In this document: piece after piece, positions 42,558 through 48,440 of the stretch
Layout: every line of letters starts with the position of its first letter
Numbering within the stretch: the stretch's first letter is position 1
Source of the DNA: Streptomyces sp.
Lineage (GTDB): Bacteria; Actinomycetota; Actinomycetes; Streptomycetales; Streptomycetaceae
DNA: 48,440 bases
Assembly (NCBI RefSeq): GCF_019510245.1
Contig: NZ_JAEKKT010000243.1
Coordinates: 1-48,440 of the forward strand
Direction of reading: 5' to 3'
The notes under the pieces: model-generated
Databases searched by the model: none
The model's input: the letters and a program-made list of their open reading frames with translations, nothing else
Told to the model about the DNA's origin: nothing
Made by a program: the position numbers and the translations under genes

Positions 42558-43859
42558 ATGGCGGCCCCGGTCTTCGAGGAATTCGACCCCGCGACCACCT
42601 GCGAATGCCCCGGCTGCGTCCACTGGCGGCGGGTGAGCCCCTCCCCGCTGCCCGGCCGCTTCGGCGGGCACCCGGCAGCCCGCGGCCTCCTGGTCGTGGC
42701 CGCCGCCACGTCCGCCGCCCTCGCCGCGGGCGCCCCGACCGCCGCCGCCCACGGCACCCCGCCCGCCCCGCACCGGTCCGCCGCCCCGGTGGACCCCGAG
42801 CCCGAGACCCCACAGGGCGTGAAGTCCCCCCTGCACGGTCCGAACGGCAAGCCCGTCCAGGGCCCGGTCACGACACCCCCCATCACCCGTACGCAGATCA
42901 TCAACCGGGCCAAGACCTGGGTCACCGCCAAGGTGCCGTACAGCATGTCCCTCTACTGGACGGACGGGTACCGGCAGGACTGCTCCGGCTACGTCTCCAT
43001 GGCCTGGGGGCTGACCGGCAACGAGTGGACCGGGAGCCTCGACCAGTTCGGCACGAAGATCACCAAGGACGAGCTCCAGCCCGGCGACATGCTGCTCTTC
43101 CACAACCCGGACGACCCCGAGAAGGGCTCCCACGTCGTGCTCTTCGGCGGCTGGACGGACTACACGCACACCTACTACACGGTGTACGAGCAGACACCCC
43201 CGCACGCCCGCAGCCAGGCCACGCCCTACGCCTACTGGAGCAACTCCGCCAAGTACGTCCCCTACCGCTACAAGGGCCTGATCGCGGACCCGGCCACGCC
43301 CGGTGCCCAGGCCGCGAGGACGTCGGTGGCGTACCCGGGGGCGGCCTACTTCGGGCCCGGTGCCCACAACAAGTACGTCACCCTCCTCGGACAGCTGCTG
43401 GTCGCCCGGGGCGCCGGCGGCTACTACGCCAAGGGCCCGGGGGCCGCCTGGGGGCCGTCGGACCAGCGGGCCACCCAGGCCTTCCAGCGGGCCCAGGGCT
43501 GGACCGGCGCCGCCGCCGACGGCCTGCCCGGCCCGCGCACCTGGGAACTCCTCGCCACCGGCAGGGGCAGGAACATCAAGTCCGCCACCACGACCCCGTC
43601 CGCCCCCGCCTCGCACGGGGTCCCGGGCTACCCCGGCAAGAACTTCTTCCGCCCGGGCGCCGCCAACGACTACATCACCCGGCTCGGCAGGCAGCTGGTC
43701 GAGAAGGGCTACGGGCGGTTCTACCCCGGCGGCCCGCATCCCGCCTGGGGCGAGGCGGACCGCAGGGCCGTCGAGGCGTTCCAGCGCGCCCAGGGCTGGC
43801 GCGGCGGCGCGGCCGACGGCTACCCGGGGCCGGAGACCTGGCGCCGCCTGTTCCTGTGA
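42558..43859 (+). CDS. NlpC/P60-like secreted protein with two peptidoglycan-binding domains
   Basis: A 433-residue protein from ATG 42558 (GAGGGGA six bases upstream). An N-terminal CECPGC motif precedes the hydrophobic segment GLLVVAAATSAALAAGAPTA. The middle domain has DCSGYVSMAWGL and GDMLLF...GSHVVLFGGW, the Cys and His of an NlpC/P60-type amidase or endopeptidase. Two near-identical peptidoglycan-binding repeats follow (YPGAAYFGPGAHNKYVTLLG and YPGKNFFRPGAANDYITRLG, each ending AFQRAQGW...ADG.PGP.TW). It corresponds in place to SCO2835, upstream of cslA and divergent from it across the tRNA gene. A wall-remodelling role near the CslA glycan is inferred. Confidence 0.82.
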   Translation: MAAPVFEEFDPATTCECPGCVHWRRVSPSPLPGRFGGHPAARGLLVVAAATSAALAAGAPTAAAHGTPPAPHRSAAPVDPEPETPQGVKSPLHGPNGKPVQGPVTTPPITRTQIINRAKTWVTAKVPYSMSLYWTDGYRQDCSGYVSMAWGLTGNEWTGSLDQFGTKITKDELQPGDMLLFHNPDDPEKGSHVVLFGGWTDYTHTYYTVYEQTPPHARSQATPYAYWSNSAKYVPYRYKGLIADPATPGAQAARTSVAYPGAAYFGPGAHNKYVTLLGQLLVARGAGGYYAKGPGAAWGPSDQRATQAFQRAQGWTGAAADGLPGPRTWELLATGRGRNIKSATTTPSAPASHGVPGYPGKNFFRPGAANDYITRLGRQLVEKGYGRFYPGGPHPAWGEADRRAVEAFQRAQGWRGGAADGYPGPETWRRLFL

Positions 43860-43922
43860 CGACCCCGACTGCGACCCCTTGAGGACCCCCCGAAGCATCT
43901 GGCGCGGAGGCTGGAGGCAGGC

Positions 43923-45053
43923 ATGAGTACGACCACCGCACACACCCCCGATTCGGACGGCCCCCCGGACGGCGGGCCGCCCACCCGCCCGACTCCCCGG
44001 CTGATCCAGAACGAGATCACCACCGAGATCCCCGTCCACCTGCTGTTCCGCGACGACCCCGACCCGGTGTCGGTGCCGCTGCGGCCGGCCGTGGTCGGCC
44101 GCCGTCAGGGCACCGGCGAACAGCCCCGGCTGCGCCGCCCGTTCCCGGCCAAGCCCCGGCCGGTCGCCGCCGTCGACCCCGACCTGGTGGAGCGTCCGGC
44201 CCGGGTGCTGCCCGGCGCGGCCGGCGTGTGCGCCGGGCTCGGCGGAGTGGCCGGGGGGCTCGCCACCTCCTGGTGGGCGGGGGCGCTGCCGCCGCTCGCG
44301 GCGCACGCGCTGCGCCTGCCGGCGTACGAGGGCGCGGGGCTGGGCCCGGTGCAGTGGGCGGCGTACGCCGGGGCCGGTGCGCTCGGGCTGGCCGGCTTCG
44401 CGGGGCTCTCGCGCGGGACGACCGGCCGGGCCTGGGTGCTCGGCCTGTTCGGCCGCTACCGGGGGACGGTACGGCGCACCGGCCTGCTCTGGGTCAACCC
44501 GCTGCTGCTGCGCCGCCGGGTCGACGTCCGGCTGCGGCACTGGCGCAGCGAGGAGATGCCGGCGGCGGACGGCAACGGGGTCGCGCTCCGGGTCGTCGTC
44601 CTGGTGGTGTGGCGGGTGCGGGACACCGCGCGCGCGGTGCTCGGCGTCGAGGACCACGAGACGTATCTGCGCGAGTGCGTGGAGGCCGCGCTGGCCAGGG
44701 TGCCGGTGGAGCCGCCGGGCACCGCCCGGGGTTCGGTGGAGATGGCCACGGACGCGCTGACCCGGCTGGTCACGGCGGACGCGGCGGGCATCGGCCTGGA
44801 GGTGTTCTCCGTGCAGCCCGTCCGGGTGGAGTACGCCCCGGAGGTCGCCGGGGCCATGCAGCGCCGCCGGATCGCCGCGCTCGACGCCCGGCAGCGGGCC
44901 ACCATGCTCACCTCGGTCGTGGACTCGGTCGAGGACACGGTGACCCGGCTGACCATGCGCGGACTCGTCGAACTCGACGACTACGAGCGCAAGGTGCTGG
45001 TGCGTGACCTGACGGTGGCGTTCTGCTCGGGGCGGACCGACCCGGTGCCGTGA
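43923..45053 (+). CDS. SPFH/Band 7 domain membrane protein
   Basis: A 376-residue protein with an unstructured Pro-rich N-terminus (about 1-90), two hydrophobic segments (GAAGVCAGLGGVAGGLATSWWAG and WAAYAGAGALGLAGFAGL), then an SPFH domain (GRYRGTVRRTGLLWVNPLLLRRRVDVRLRHW, key part TGLLWVNPLLLRRRVDVRL; ALRVVVLVVWRVRDTARAVLGV) and a helical region ending VAGAMQRRRIAALDARQRATMLTSVVDSV (key part AMQRRRIAALDARQRA). Such proteins form membrane scaffolds. It stands in the SCO2834 position between the NlpC/P60 protein and the LPMO gene, so it may organise the tip-growth machinery, but this is inferred. Confidence 0.85.
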   Translation: MSTTTAHTPDSDGPPDGGPPTRPTPRLIQNEITTEIPVHLLFRDDPDPVSVPLRPAVVGRRQGTGEQPRLRRPFPAKPRPVAAVDPDLVERPARVLPGAAGVCAGLGGVAGGLATSWWAGALPPLAAHALRLPAYEGAGLGPVQWAAYAGAGALGLAGFAGLSRGTTGRAWVLGLFGRYRGTVRRTGLLWVNPLLLRRRVDVRLRHWRSEEMPAADGNGVALRVVVLVVWRVRDTARAVLGVEDHETYLRECVEAALARVPVEPPGTARGSVEMATDALTRLVTADAAGIGLEVFSVQPVRVEYAPEVAGAMQRRRIAALDARQRATMLTSVVDSVEDTVTRLTMRGLVELDDYERKVLVRDLTVAFCSGRTDPVP

Positions 45054-45108
45054 CGGGTATGGACGTGTCTTTGATATGGACACGGTCAATAGTCGGCAAT
45101 AATCTGGG

Positions 45109-45124
45109 ACTTGGTCTAGACCTG
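45109..45124 (+). promoter_or_regulatory. DasR-type operator (dre) before the LPMO gene
   Basis: ACTTGGTCTAGACCTG contains the palindrome GGTCTAGACC that forms the core of DasR-responsive elements (known consensus ACTGGTCTAGACCAGT). It lies 44 bp upstream of the LPMO start, inside the promoter region, consistent with N-acetylglucosamine/chitin control. Confidence 0.75.
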
Positions 45125-45167
45125 CACGGCTCACTGAACCTCCCCCACGTTCTCCAGGAGCGGCAGC

Positions 45168-45771
45168 ATGCGTAAACGGACCAAGGTGTCGGCCGTCGTG
45201 CTCGGCGTGGCGACCGCCGGAGCGTTCGTGCTCTCCACCGGCGGCGCCAGCGGGCACGGCTACACCGACCTCCCCATCAGCCGGCAGAAGCTCTGTGCCA
45301 ACGGCACGGTGCCGAACTGCGGCGACATCCAGTACGAGCCGCAGAGCGTCGAGGGCCCGAAGGGCTTCCCGGCGGCCGGTCCCGCCGACGGCCGGCTCTG
45401 CAACGGCGGGCTGAGCAGGTTCGCCCAGCTCAGCTCGCCGACCACGCCGTCGGGCGGTGCCTGGCCGACGACGAAGGTGACCGGCGGCCAGACCTACACG
45501 TTCCGCTGGCAGTTCACCGCGATGCACGCCACGACCGACTTCAAGTACTACGTGACCAAGCAGGGCTGGAACCAGAACCACGCCCTCGCCCGTTCGGACC
45601 TCAACACCACCCCGTTCCTCACCGTCCCCTACAACGGCCAGCGCCCGCCGGCCACCCTCAGCCACAGCGGCACCCTGCCGTCGGGGTTGAGCGGTCACCA
45701 TGATCCTGGCGGTCTGGACGATCGCCGACACGGGCAACGCGTTCTACGCCTGCTCGGACGTCACGTTCTGA
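45168..45771 (+). pseudogene. AA10 copper-dependent LPMO gene with C-terminal frameshift
   Basis: From ATG 45168 (AGGAG upstream) the protein has a signal peptide and mature start HGYTDLPISR, the first His of the copper brace (residue 30); the second is His120 in TAMHATTDFKYY. GWNQNHALARSDLNTTPF and HSGTLPSG are typical AA10 parts. At 45696-45700 the frame breaks: after SGH the expected MILAVWTIADTGNAFYACSD and VTF lie in the next frame and end at TGA 45771. The open frame instead continues with HDPGGLDDRRHGQRV to 45812. Two bases missing, or one extra, explains it. The lost end carries a cysteine and the conserved NAFYxC strand of the copper site. It is the SCO2833-position LPMO of the CslA locus; a sequencing error is possible. 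Confidence 0.85.
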
Positions 45772-45900
45772 CCTGCGTCGTTCGACAACCGGGTAACACC
45801 CGGCCGATCTGAGCTTCGCTTGAGGACCCGCCGCGGGCCGCGGGGGTACGTTCCCGCCACACCGGTCGGTCGGACCGGTGTTCGGAGGCGGGGGACTCTC

Positions 45901-46377
45901 ATGGGCCTGATGGAAGCGTTCTTCTACATCCTTCCCGGCATCTTCGTCGTCGTCGGGGTACTCGGGTTGGTCAAGACGCTGCGGCGGTCGAGCGAGATCA
46001 GCCGGACGTGGCGTCACGGGCGTACCGCCGAGGCGCGCTGTCTGCGGTCGTACACGAGGACCAGCGGCGGTGGCGGGGACACGTCCGTGACGACCACGCT
46101 GCACCATGTCTACGAGTTCACGACGGCCGAGGGGCGCGTCGTCCGCTTCGACGAGGCGAGCGGGCGGTCCACCGTGGTCGAGGGTGACTTCGTGACCGTG
46201 TACTACCTGCCGGAGCGGCCGGAGGGGGCGACGTCGCGGCCGCCCGCGCAGGGGAAGCTGGCGGTGGGGACCGGGTGCGCGGTGGCGTTCTTCGCGGTGT
46301 TCATCGGGTTCGCGCTGGTCTTCATGGGGGTGGCGCATTTCATGTTCTCGGCGGCGGACGGGACTTTTGCGCCGTGA
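45901..46377 (+). CDS. DUF3592 membrane protein
   Basis: A 158-residue protein with a first helix (FFYILPGIFVVVGVLGLVKTL), a beta domain (TAEARCLRSYTRTSGGG, TTTLHHVYEFTTAEGRVVRFDEASGR, VVEGDFVTVYYLPERPE) and a last helix (LAVGTGCAVAFFAVFIGFALVFMG). The strand pattern GRVVRF...GDxVxVYYLPxxPE is that of DUF3592, a widespread family of unknown function. ATG 45901 has GGGGGA nearby; a frame reaching back to 45820 lacks a good start. There is no clear partner gene. Confidence 0.8.
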   Translation: MGLMEAFFYILPGIFVVVGVLGLVKTLRRSSEISRTWRHGRTAEARCLRSYTRTSGGGGDTSVTTTLHHVYEFTTAEGRVVRFDEASGRSTVVEGDFVTVYYLPERPEGATSRPPAQGKLAVGTGCAVAFFAVFIGFALVFMGVAHFMFSAADGTFAP

Positions 46378-46393
46378 GTGGCGGCTGAGGGCC

Positions 46394-46461
46394 GTGGGGC
46401 TCTGCGGGCCGGCGGGGGCTGGTCGCGCAGTTCCTGCCCCCAGCGCCCCTGACGGGGCGCT
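46394..46461. repeat. Interspersed repeat with hairpin, copy C
   Basis: Reverse complement of the first module at 37660-37722: shared GGGGCGCTGGGG, GGAACTGCGCGACCAGCCC and CCGGCCCGCAG blocks. It ends in a hairpin AGCGCCCC/GGGGCGCT (46442-46461) that may terminate the DUF3592 transcript. Confidence 0.65.
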
Positions 46462-46468
46462 GCACATC

Positions 46469-46481
46469 TGACGGTGTGTCA
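46469..46481 (+). promoter_or_regulatory. Short palindrome before the acyl-CoA ligase gene
   Basis: TGACGGTGTGTCA has TGAC/GTCA ends and near symmetry, 17 bp before ATG 46498. Similar CTGACGG-CCGTCAG sites occur before fatty-acid CoA genes in Streptomyces (from memory), so a TetR-type regulator is possible. Confidence 0.4.
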
Positions 46482-46497
46482 ATTACTCTGCCTCTCC

Positions 46498-48153
46498 ATG
46501 GAGTCCGATGGACGCACCGTTGCTGAAGCCGTTGCCGCTCGGTGGGGGGATCACCGGGCGGGGCTGTGGTTCGAGGAGTCGGTGCTGACGAACCACGAAG
46601 TGGCCGCCGGGGCTGCCGCCCGGGCGGCTCTGCTCGGGGATTTGCTGCCTGCGGGTGCCGTGCCCCACGTCGGGGTCCTGCTCGACAACACCCCCGAGTT
46701 CCCGCTCTGGCTGGGGGCCGCCGCGCTCGCCGGGGCCGCCGTCGCCGGGGTCAATCCGACCCGCCGGGGACCCGAGCTGGCGCGGGACATCCTGCACACC
46801 GAGTGCCCGGTGCTCGTCACCGAGCGGGCACAGCTGCCGCTGCTCGCCGGGCTCGACCTGCCCGGTGTCCGCGTCCTCGTCACCGACGAGCCGGAGTACG
46901 GGGCTCTCCTCGCCCCCTACCTCGGTGCCTTCCCCGACGCCTCCCGGGCCGCCCCCGCGGACCGGATCCTGCTCTACTTCACGTCCGGTTCCACCGGCGC
47001 TCCGAAGGCCGCCCTCTGTTCGCAGGGGCGGCTCGCGGCGGCCGGGCGGTCGCTCGCGGGGCAGTTCGGGGTCCGGCCCGACGACGTGCACTACGTCTGC
47101 ATGCCGATGTTCCACGGCAACGCCGTGATCGCCGACTGGGCCCCCGCGCTGGTGGCGGGCGCCGGGGTGGCGTTGCGGCGGCGGTTCTCGGCGTCGGGCT
47201 TCCTGGCCGACGTGCGGCGGTACCGGGCCACCTACTTCACCTATGTCGGCCGCGCGGTGCAGTACCTCCTCGCCACCGAGCCGCGCGCCGACGACCGGGA
47301 CAACCCGCTGCGGATCGGGTTCGGGACGGAGGCCGGGGCCGTGGACGCGGCGGCCTTCGAGGAGCGGTTCGGGGTGCGGCTGGTCGAGGGGTACGGCTCC
47401 TCGGAGGGCGGGGCGGCGATCCAGTGGTCGCCGGGGACGCCGGCCGGGGCGGTGGGGCGGGCGACGCCGGGGCTCGTCGTACTCGACCAGGAGTCGGGCG
47501 CGGAGTGTCCGCCCGCCGTCTTCGACTCCGGAGGAAGGCTGCTGAACGGGGAGGCGGCGATAGGGGAGCTGGTGAACCGGGCACCGAATCCGTTCGAGGG
47601 GTACTGGCGGAACGCGGCGGCGGAGGCGGAGCGGCGCAGAGGAGGCTGGTACTGGACCGGGGACCTCTTCTACCGGGACGCGGAGGGGTACCTGTACTTC
47701 GCGGGGCGTACCGACGACCGGATCCGGGTCGACGGGGAGAACCTGGCCGCCGCGGTGATCGAGAACATCCTGGCCCGGTACGAGGGCGCGGAGGCCGTCG
47801 CCGTGTACGGGGTGCCGGACCCGGTGACCGGGGACCAGGTGATGGCGACCGTCGCCGGGCGGTTCGACCCCCTCGACTTCGCCGAGTTCCTGCTGGCCCA
47901 GCCCGACCTGGGGACGAAGATGGCGCCCCGGTTCGTGCGGGTGGTGGAGCGGATGCCGGTGACGGCGACCAACAAGATCCAGCGGGCCGCGCTGCGGAGG
48001 GCAGGGGTGCGGTGTGCCGACCCCGTGTGGTGGCGGCCGCCGGGGGAGCGGACGTACCGCAGGCTGACCCCGGAGGAAGCCGAAGGGCCCCTCGTCTCCA
48101 CGAGAGGCCCCTCATCTGTGCGCCGCCAGGGACTCGAACCCCGGACCCGCTGA
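46498..48153 (+). CDS. Fatty acyl-CoA synthetase / AMP-dependent ligase
   Basis: A 551-residue ANL-superfamily enzyme. ATG 46498 starts MESDGRTVAEAVAARWGDH; an in-frame GTG at 46474 would lie in the palindrome. Motifs: ATP loop LLYFTSGSTGAPKAAL, VEGYGSSEGGAAI, WYWTGDLFYRDAEGYLYFAGRTDDRIRVDGENL (key parts TGDLFYRDAEGY and GRTDDRIRVDGEN) and the C-terminal lysine in TATNKIQRAALR. It activates a carboxylic acid as acyl-AMP and then acyl-CoA. The last about 20 codons (EGPLVSTRGPSSVRRQGLEPRTR region) run through a terminator hairpin and end inside the antisense tRNA-Lys gene, so the natural C-terminus has probably been replaced or the stop displaced. Confidence 0.88.
   Translation: MESDGRTVAEAVAARWGDHRAGLWFEESVLTNHEVAAGAAARAALLGDLLPAGAVPHVGVLLDNTPEFPLWLGAAALAGAAVAGVNPTRRGPELARDILHTECPVLVTERAQLPLLAGLDLPGVRVLVTDEPEYGALLAPYLGAFPDASRAAPADRILLYFTSGSTGAPKAALCSQGRLAAAGRSLAGQFGVRPDDVHYVCMPMFHGNAVIADWAPALVAGAGVALRRRFSASGFLADVRRYRATYFTYVGRAVQYLLATEPRADDRDNPLRIGFGTEAGAVDAAAFEERFGVRLVEGYGSSEGGAAIQWSPGTPAGAVGRATPGLVVLDQESGAECPPAVFDSGGRLLNGEAAIGELVNRAPNPFEGYWRNAAAEAERRRGGWYWTGDLFYRDAEGYLYFAGRTDDRIRVDGENLAAAVIENILARYEGAEAVAVYGVPDPVTGDQVMATVAGRFDPLDFAEFLLAQPDLGTKMAPRFVRVVERMPVTATNKIQRAALRRAGVRCADPVWWRPPGERTYRRLTPEEAEGPLVSTRGPSSVRRQGLEPRTR
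48085..48110 (-). terminator. Terminator of tRNA-Lys copy 2, inside the ligase 3' end
   Basis: GGGCCCCTCGT (48085-48095) and ACGAGAGGCCC (48100-48110) pair at 10 of 11 positions around a 4-base loop. It lies just downstream of the minus-strand tRNA and within the coding end of the acyl-CoA ligase. Confidence 0.75.
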
Positions 48154-48192
48154 TTAAGAGTCAGCTGCTCTAACCAACTGAGCTAGCGGCGC
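48119..48192 (-). tRNA. tRNA-Lys (anticodon CTT), copy 2
   Basis: Identical in all 74 positions to 42298-42371, with the same cloverleaf and anticodon CTT. The plus-strand acyl-CoA ligase gene ends inside it (stop at 48151-48153). CCA is not encoded. Confidence 0.97.
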
Positions 48193-48382
48193 ATGACCCA
48201 CGCCGACCGTTCGAACCGTCTCTCGACTGGTTCGTCCGGCTGGCGACGAACGAAATAGTACCTGGTCCGGCGGGGTGCTTCAGACCGCCGCCGGGGGTGA
48301 CCTAGTGCTGAATTCCTCTTTCGCTGGGTATATGTCCTGGTGACGGGGCGGTTCGGTTGTTCGGGGCGGGTGCTGGACGGTG

Positions 48383-48440
48383 GTGTTACGGGCACGGCCG
48401 AGCCGTGACGAGAACGAGGAACGGCTCGTGCACCGGCTGG
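48383..48440 (+). CDS. Start of a probable IS630-family transposase (runs off the window)
   Basis: From GTG 48383 (or GTG 48380) the frame reads VLRARPSRDENEERLVHRL to the window edge. ARPxRDExEER-x2-RLA is how many Streptomyces IS630-family helix-turn-helix transposases begin. Only 19 codons are visible and no terminal inverted repeat can be checked, so this is tentative. The second codon is TTA, the rare leucine codon read by the bldA tRNA. The 48193-48379 stretch before it holds no gene that I can support. Confidence 0.4.
   Translation, partial: MLRARPSRDENEERLVHRL

Noticed and set aside
42492..45737. 1081-codon minus-strand frame over the NlpC/P60, SPFH and LPMO genes
   Set aside because: It crosses three plus-strand genes and intergenic DNA, including the DasR-type site; a composition artefact.
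48183..48395. 70-codon minus-strand frame after tRNA-Lys copy 2
   Set aside because: Begins in non-coding sequence and ends in the tRNA; Arg/Pro-rich with no ribosome site.

Overview
The window is high-GC actinobacterial chromosome, almost certainly Streptomyces. Reasons: third-position GC bias in nearly every gene, GTG/TTG starts with GGAGG-type ribosome sites, class E/F sortases with LAxTG substrates, and the cslA-glxA-cslZ tip polysaccharide cluster with a copper LPMO, an arrangement known from Streptomyces coelicolor/lividans. No rRNA, CRISPR array or prophage is visible. Two identical tRNA-Lys(CTT) genes are present.

Layout, left to right. (1) 1-1205: 5' part of a PLD-nuclease/helicase fusion gene that leaves the window. 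(2) 1.7-8.8 kb: a secreted polymorphic-toxin island. A divergent trypsin-fold pseudoprotease and a small secreted protein face a 1319-residue toxin (ALF repeats, Ala-rich coiled coils, HINT autoprotease, about 100-residue exchangeable tip) and an ATGA-coupled candidate immunity gene. (3) 8.8-17.5 kb: housekeeping and accessory genes: TPR/SEC-C protein, DUF1905, secreted GH30, class E sortase, small ABM-like protein, an MFS exporter divergent from an HxlR regulator with two shared operator-like repeats, DUF6412, a YidC-like insertase, and an FAH-family gene broken by an internal deletion. (4) 17.9-27.9 kb: a polyuronate (alginate-like) exopolysaccharide cluster. It holds a short GDP-mannose/UDP-glucose dehydrogenase, a processive GT2 synthase, a membrane-anchored beta-helix protein, an AlgG-like C5-epimerase with a DPHD motif, a PL14-like lipoprotein lyase, and a fused mannose-1-P guanylyltransferase/phosphomannomutase. 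LacI-type palindromes lie in its leader. (5) 27.9-33.3 kb: a heme-degrading-domain protein and a Gfo/Idh/MocA oxidoreductase divergent from a ROK regulator with a clear operator, an LAxTG surface protein, fused remnants of two lost genes, and a HAD-IIA phosphatase. (6) 33.4-36.3 kb: a surface-protein island with a class F sortase and an LANTG protein, headed by an 18-bp perfect palindrome that includes the ribosome site. (7) 36.6-45.8 kb: the CslA/GlxA/CslZ glycan locus with an NlpC/P60 protein, an SPFH-like protein and a frameshifted AA10 LPMO behind a DasR-type site. (8) 45.9-48.4 kb: DUF3592, an acyl-CoA ligase running into a tRNA-Lys gene, and a probable IS630 transposase start at the right edge.

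Two systems stand out. The first is the alginate-like cluster: in principle it contains sugar-nucleotide supply (ManB/ManC fusion), oxidation to GDP-mannuronate (dehydrogenase), polymerisation and export (GT2), epimerisation (AlgG-like) and trimming (PL14-like), all in a Gram-positive without the outer-membrane parts of the Pseudomonas system. The second is the toxin island with its catalytically dead protease partner. All functions are inferred by reading the sequence; no searches were run.
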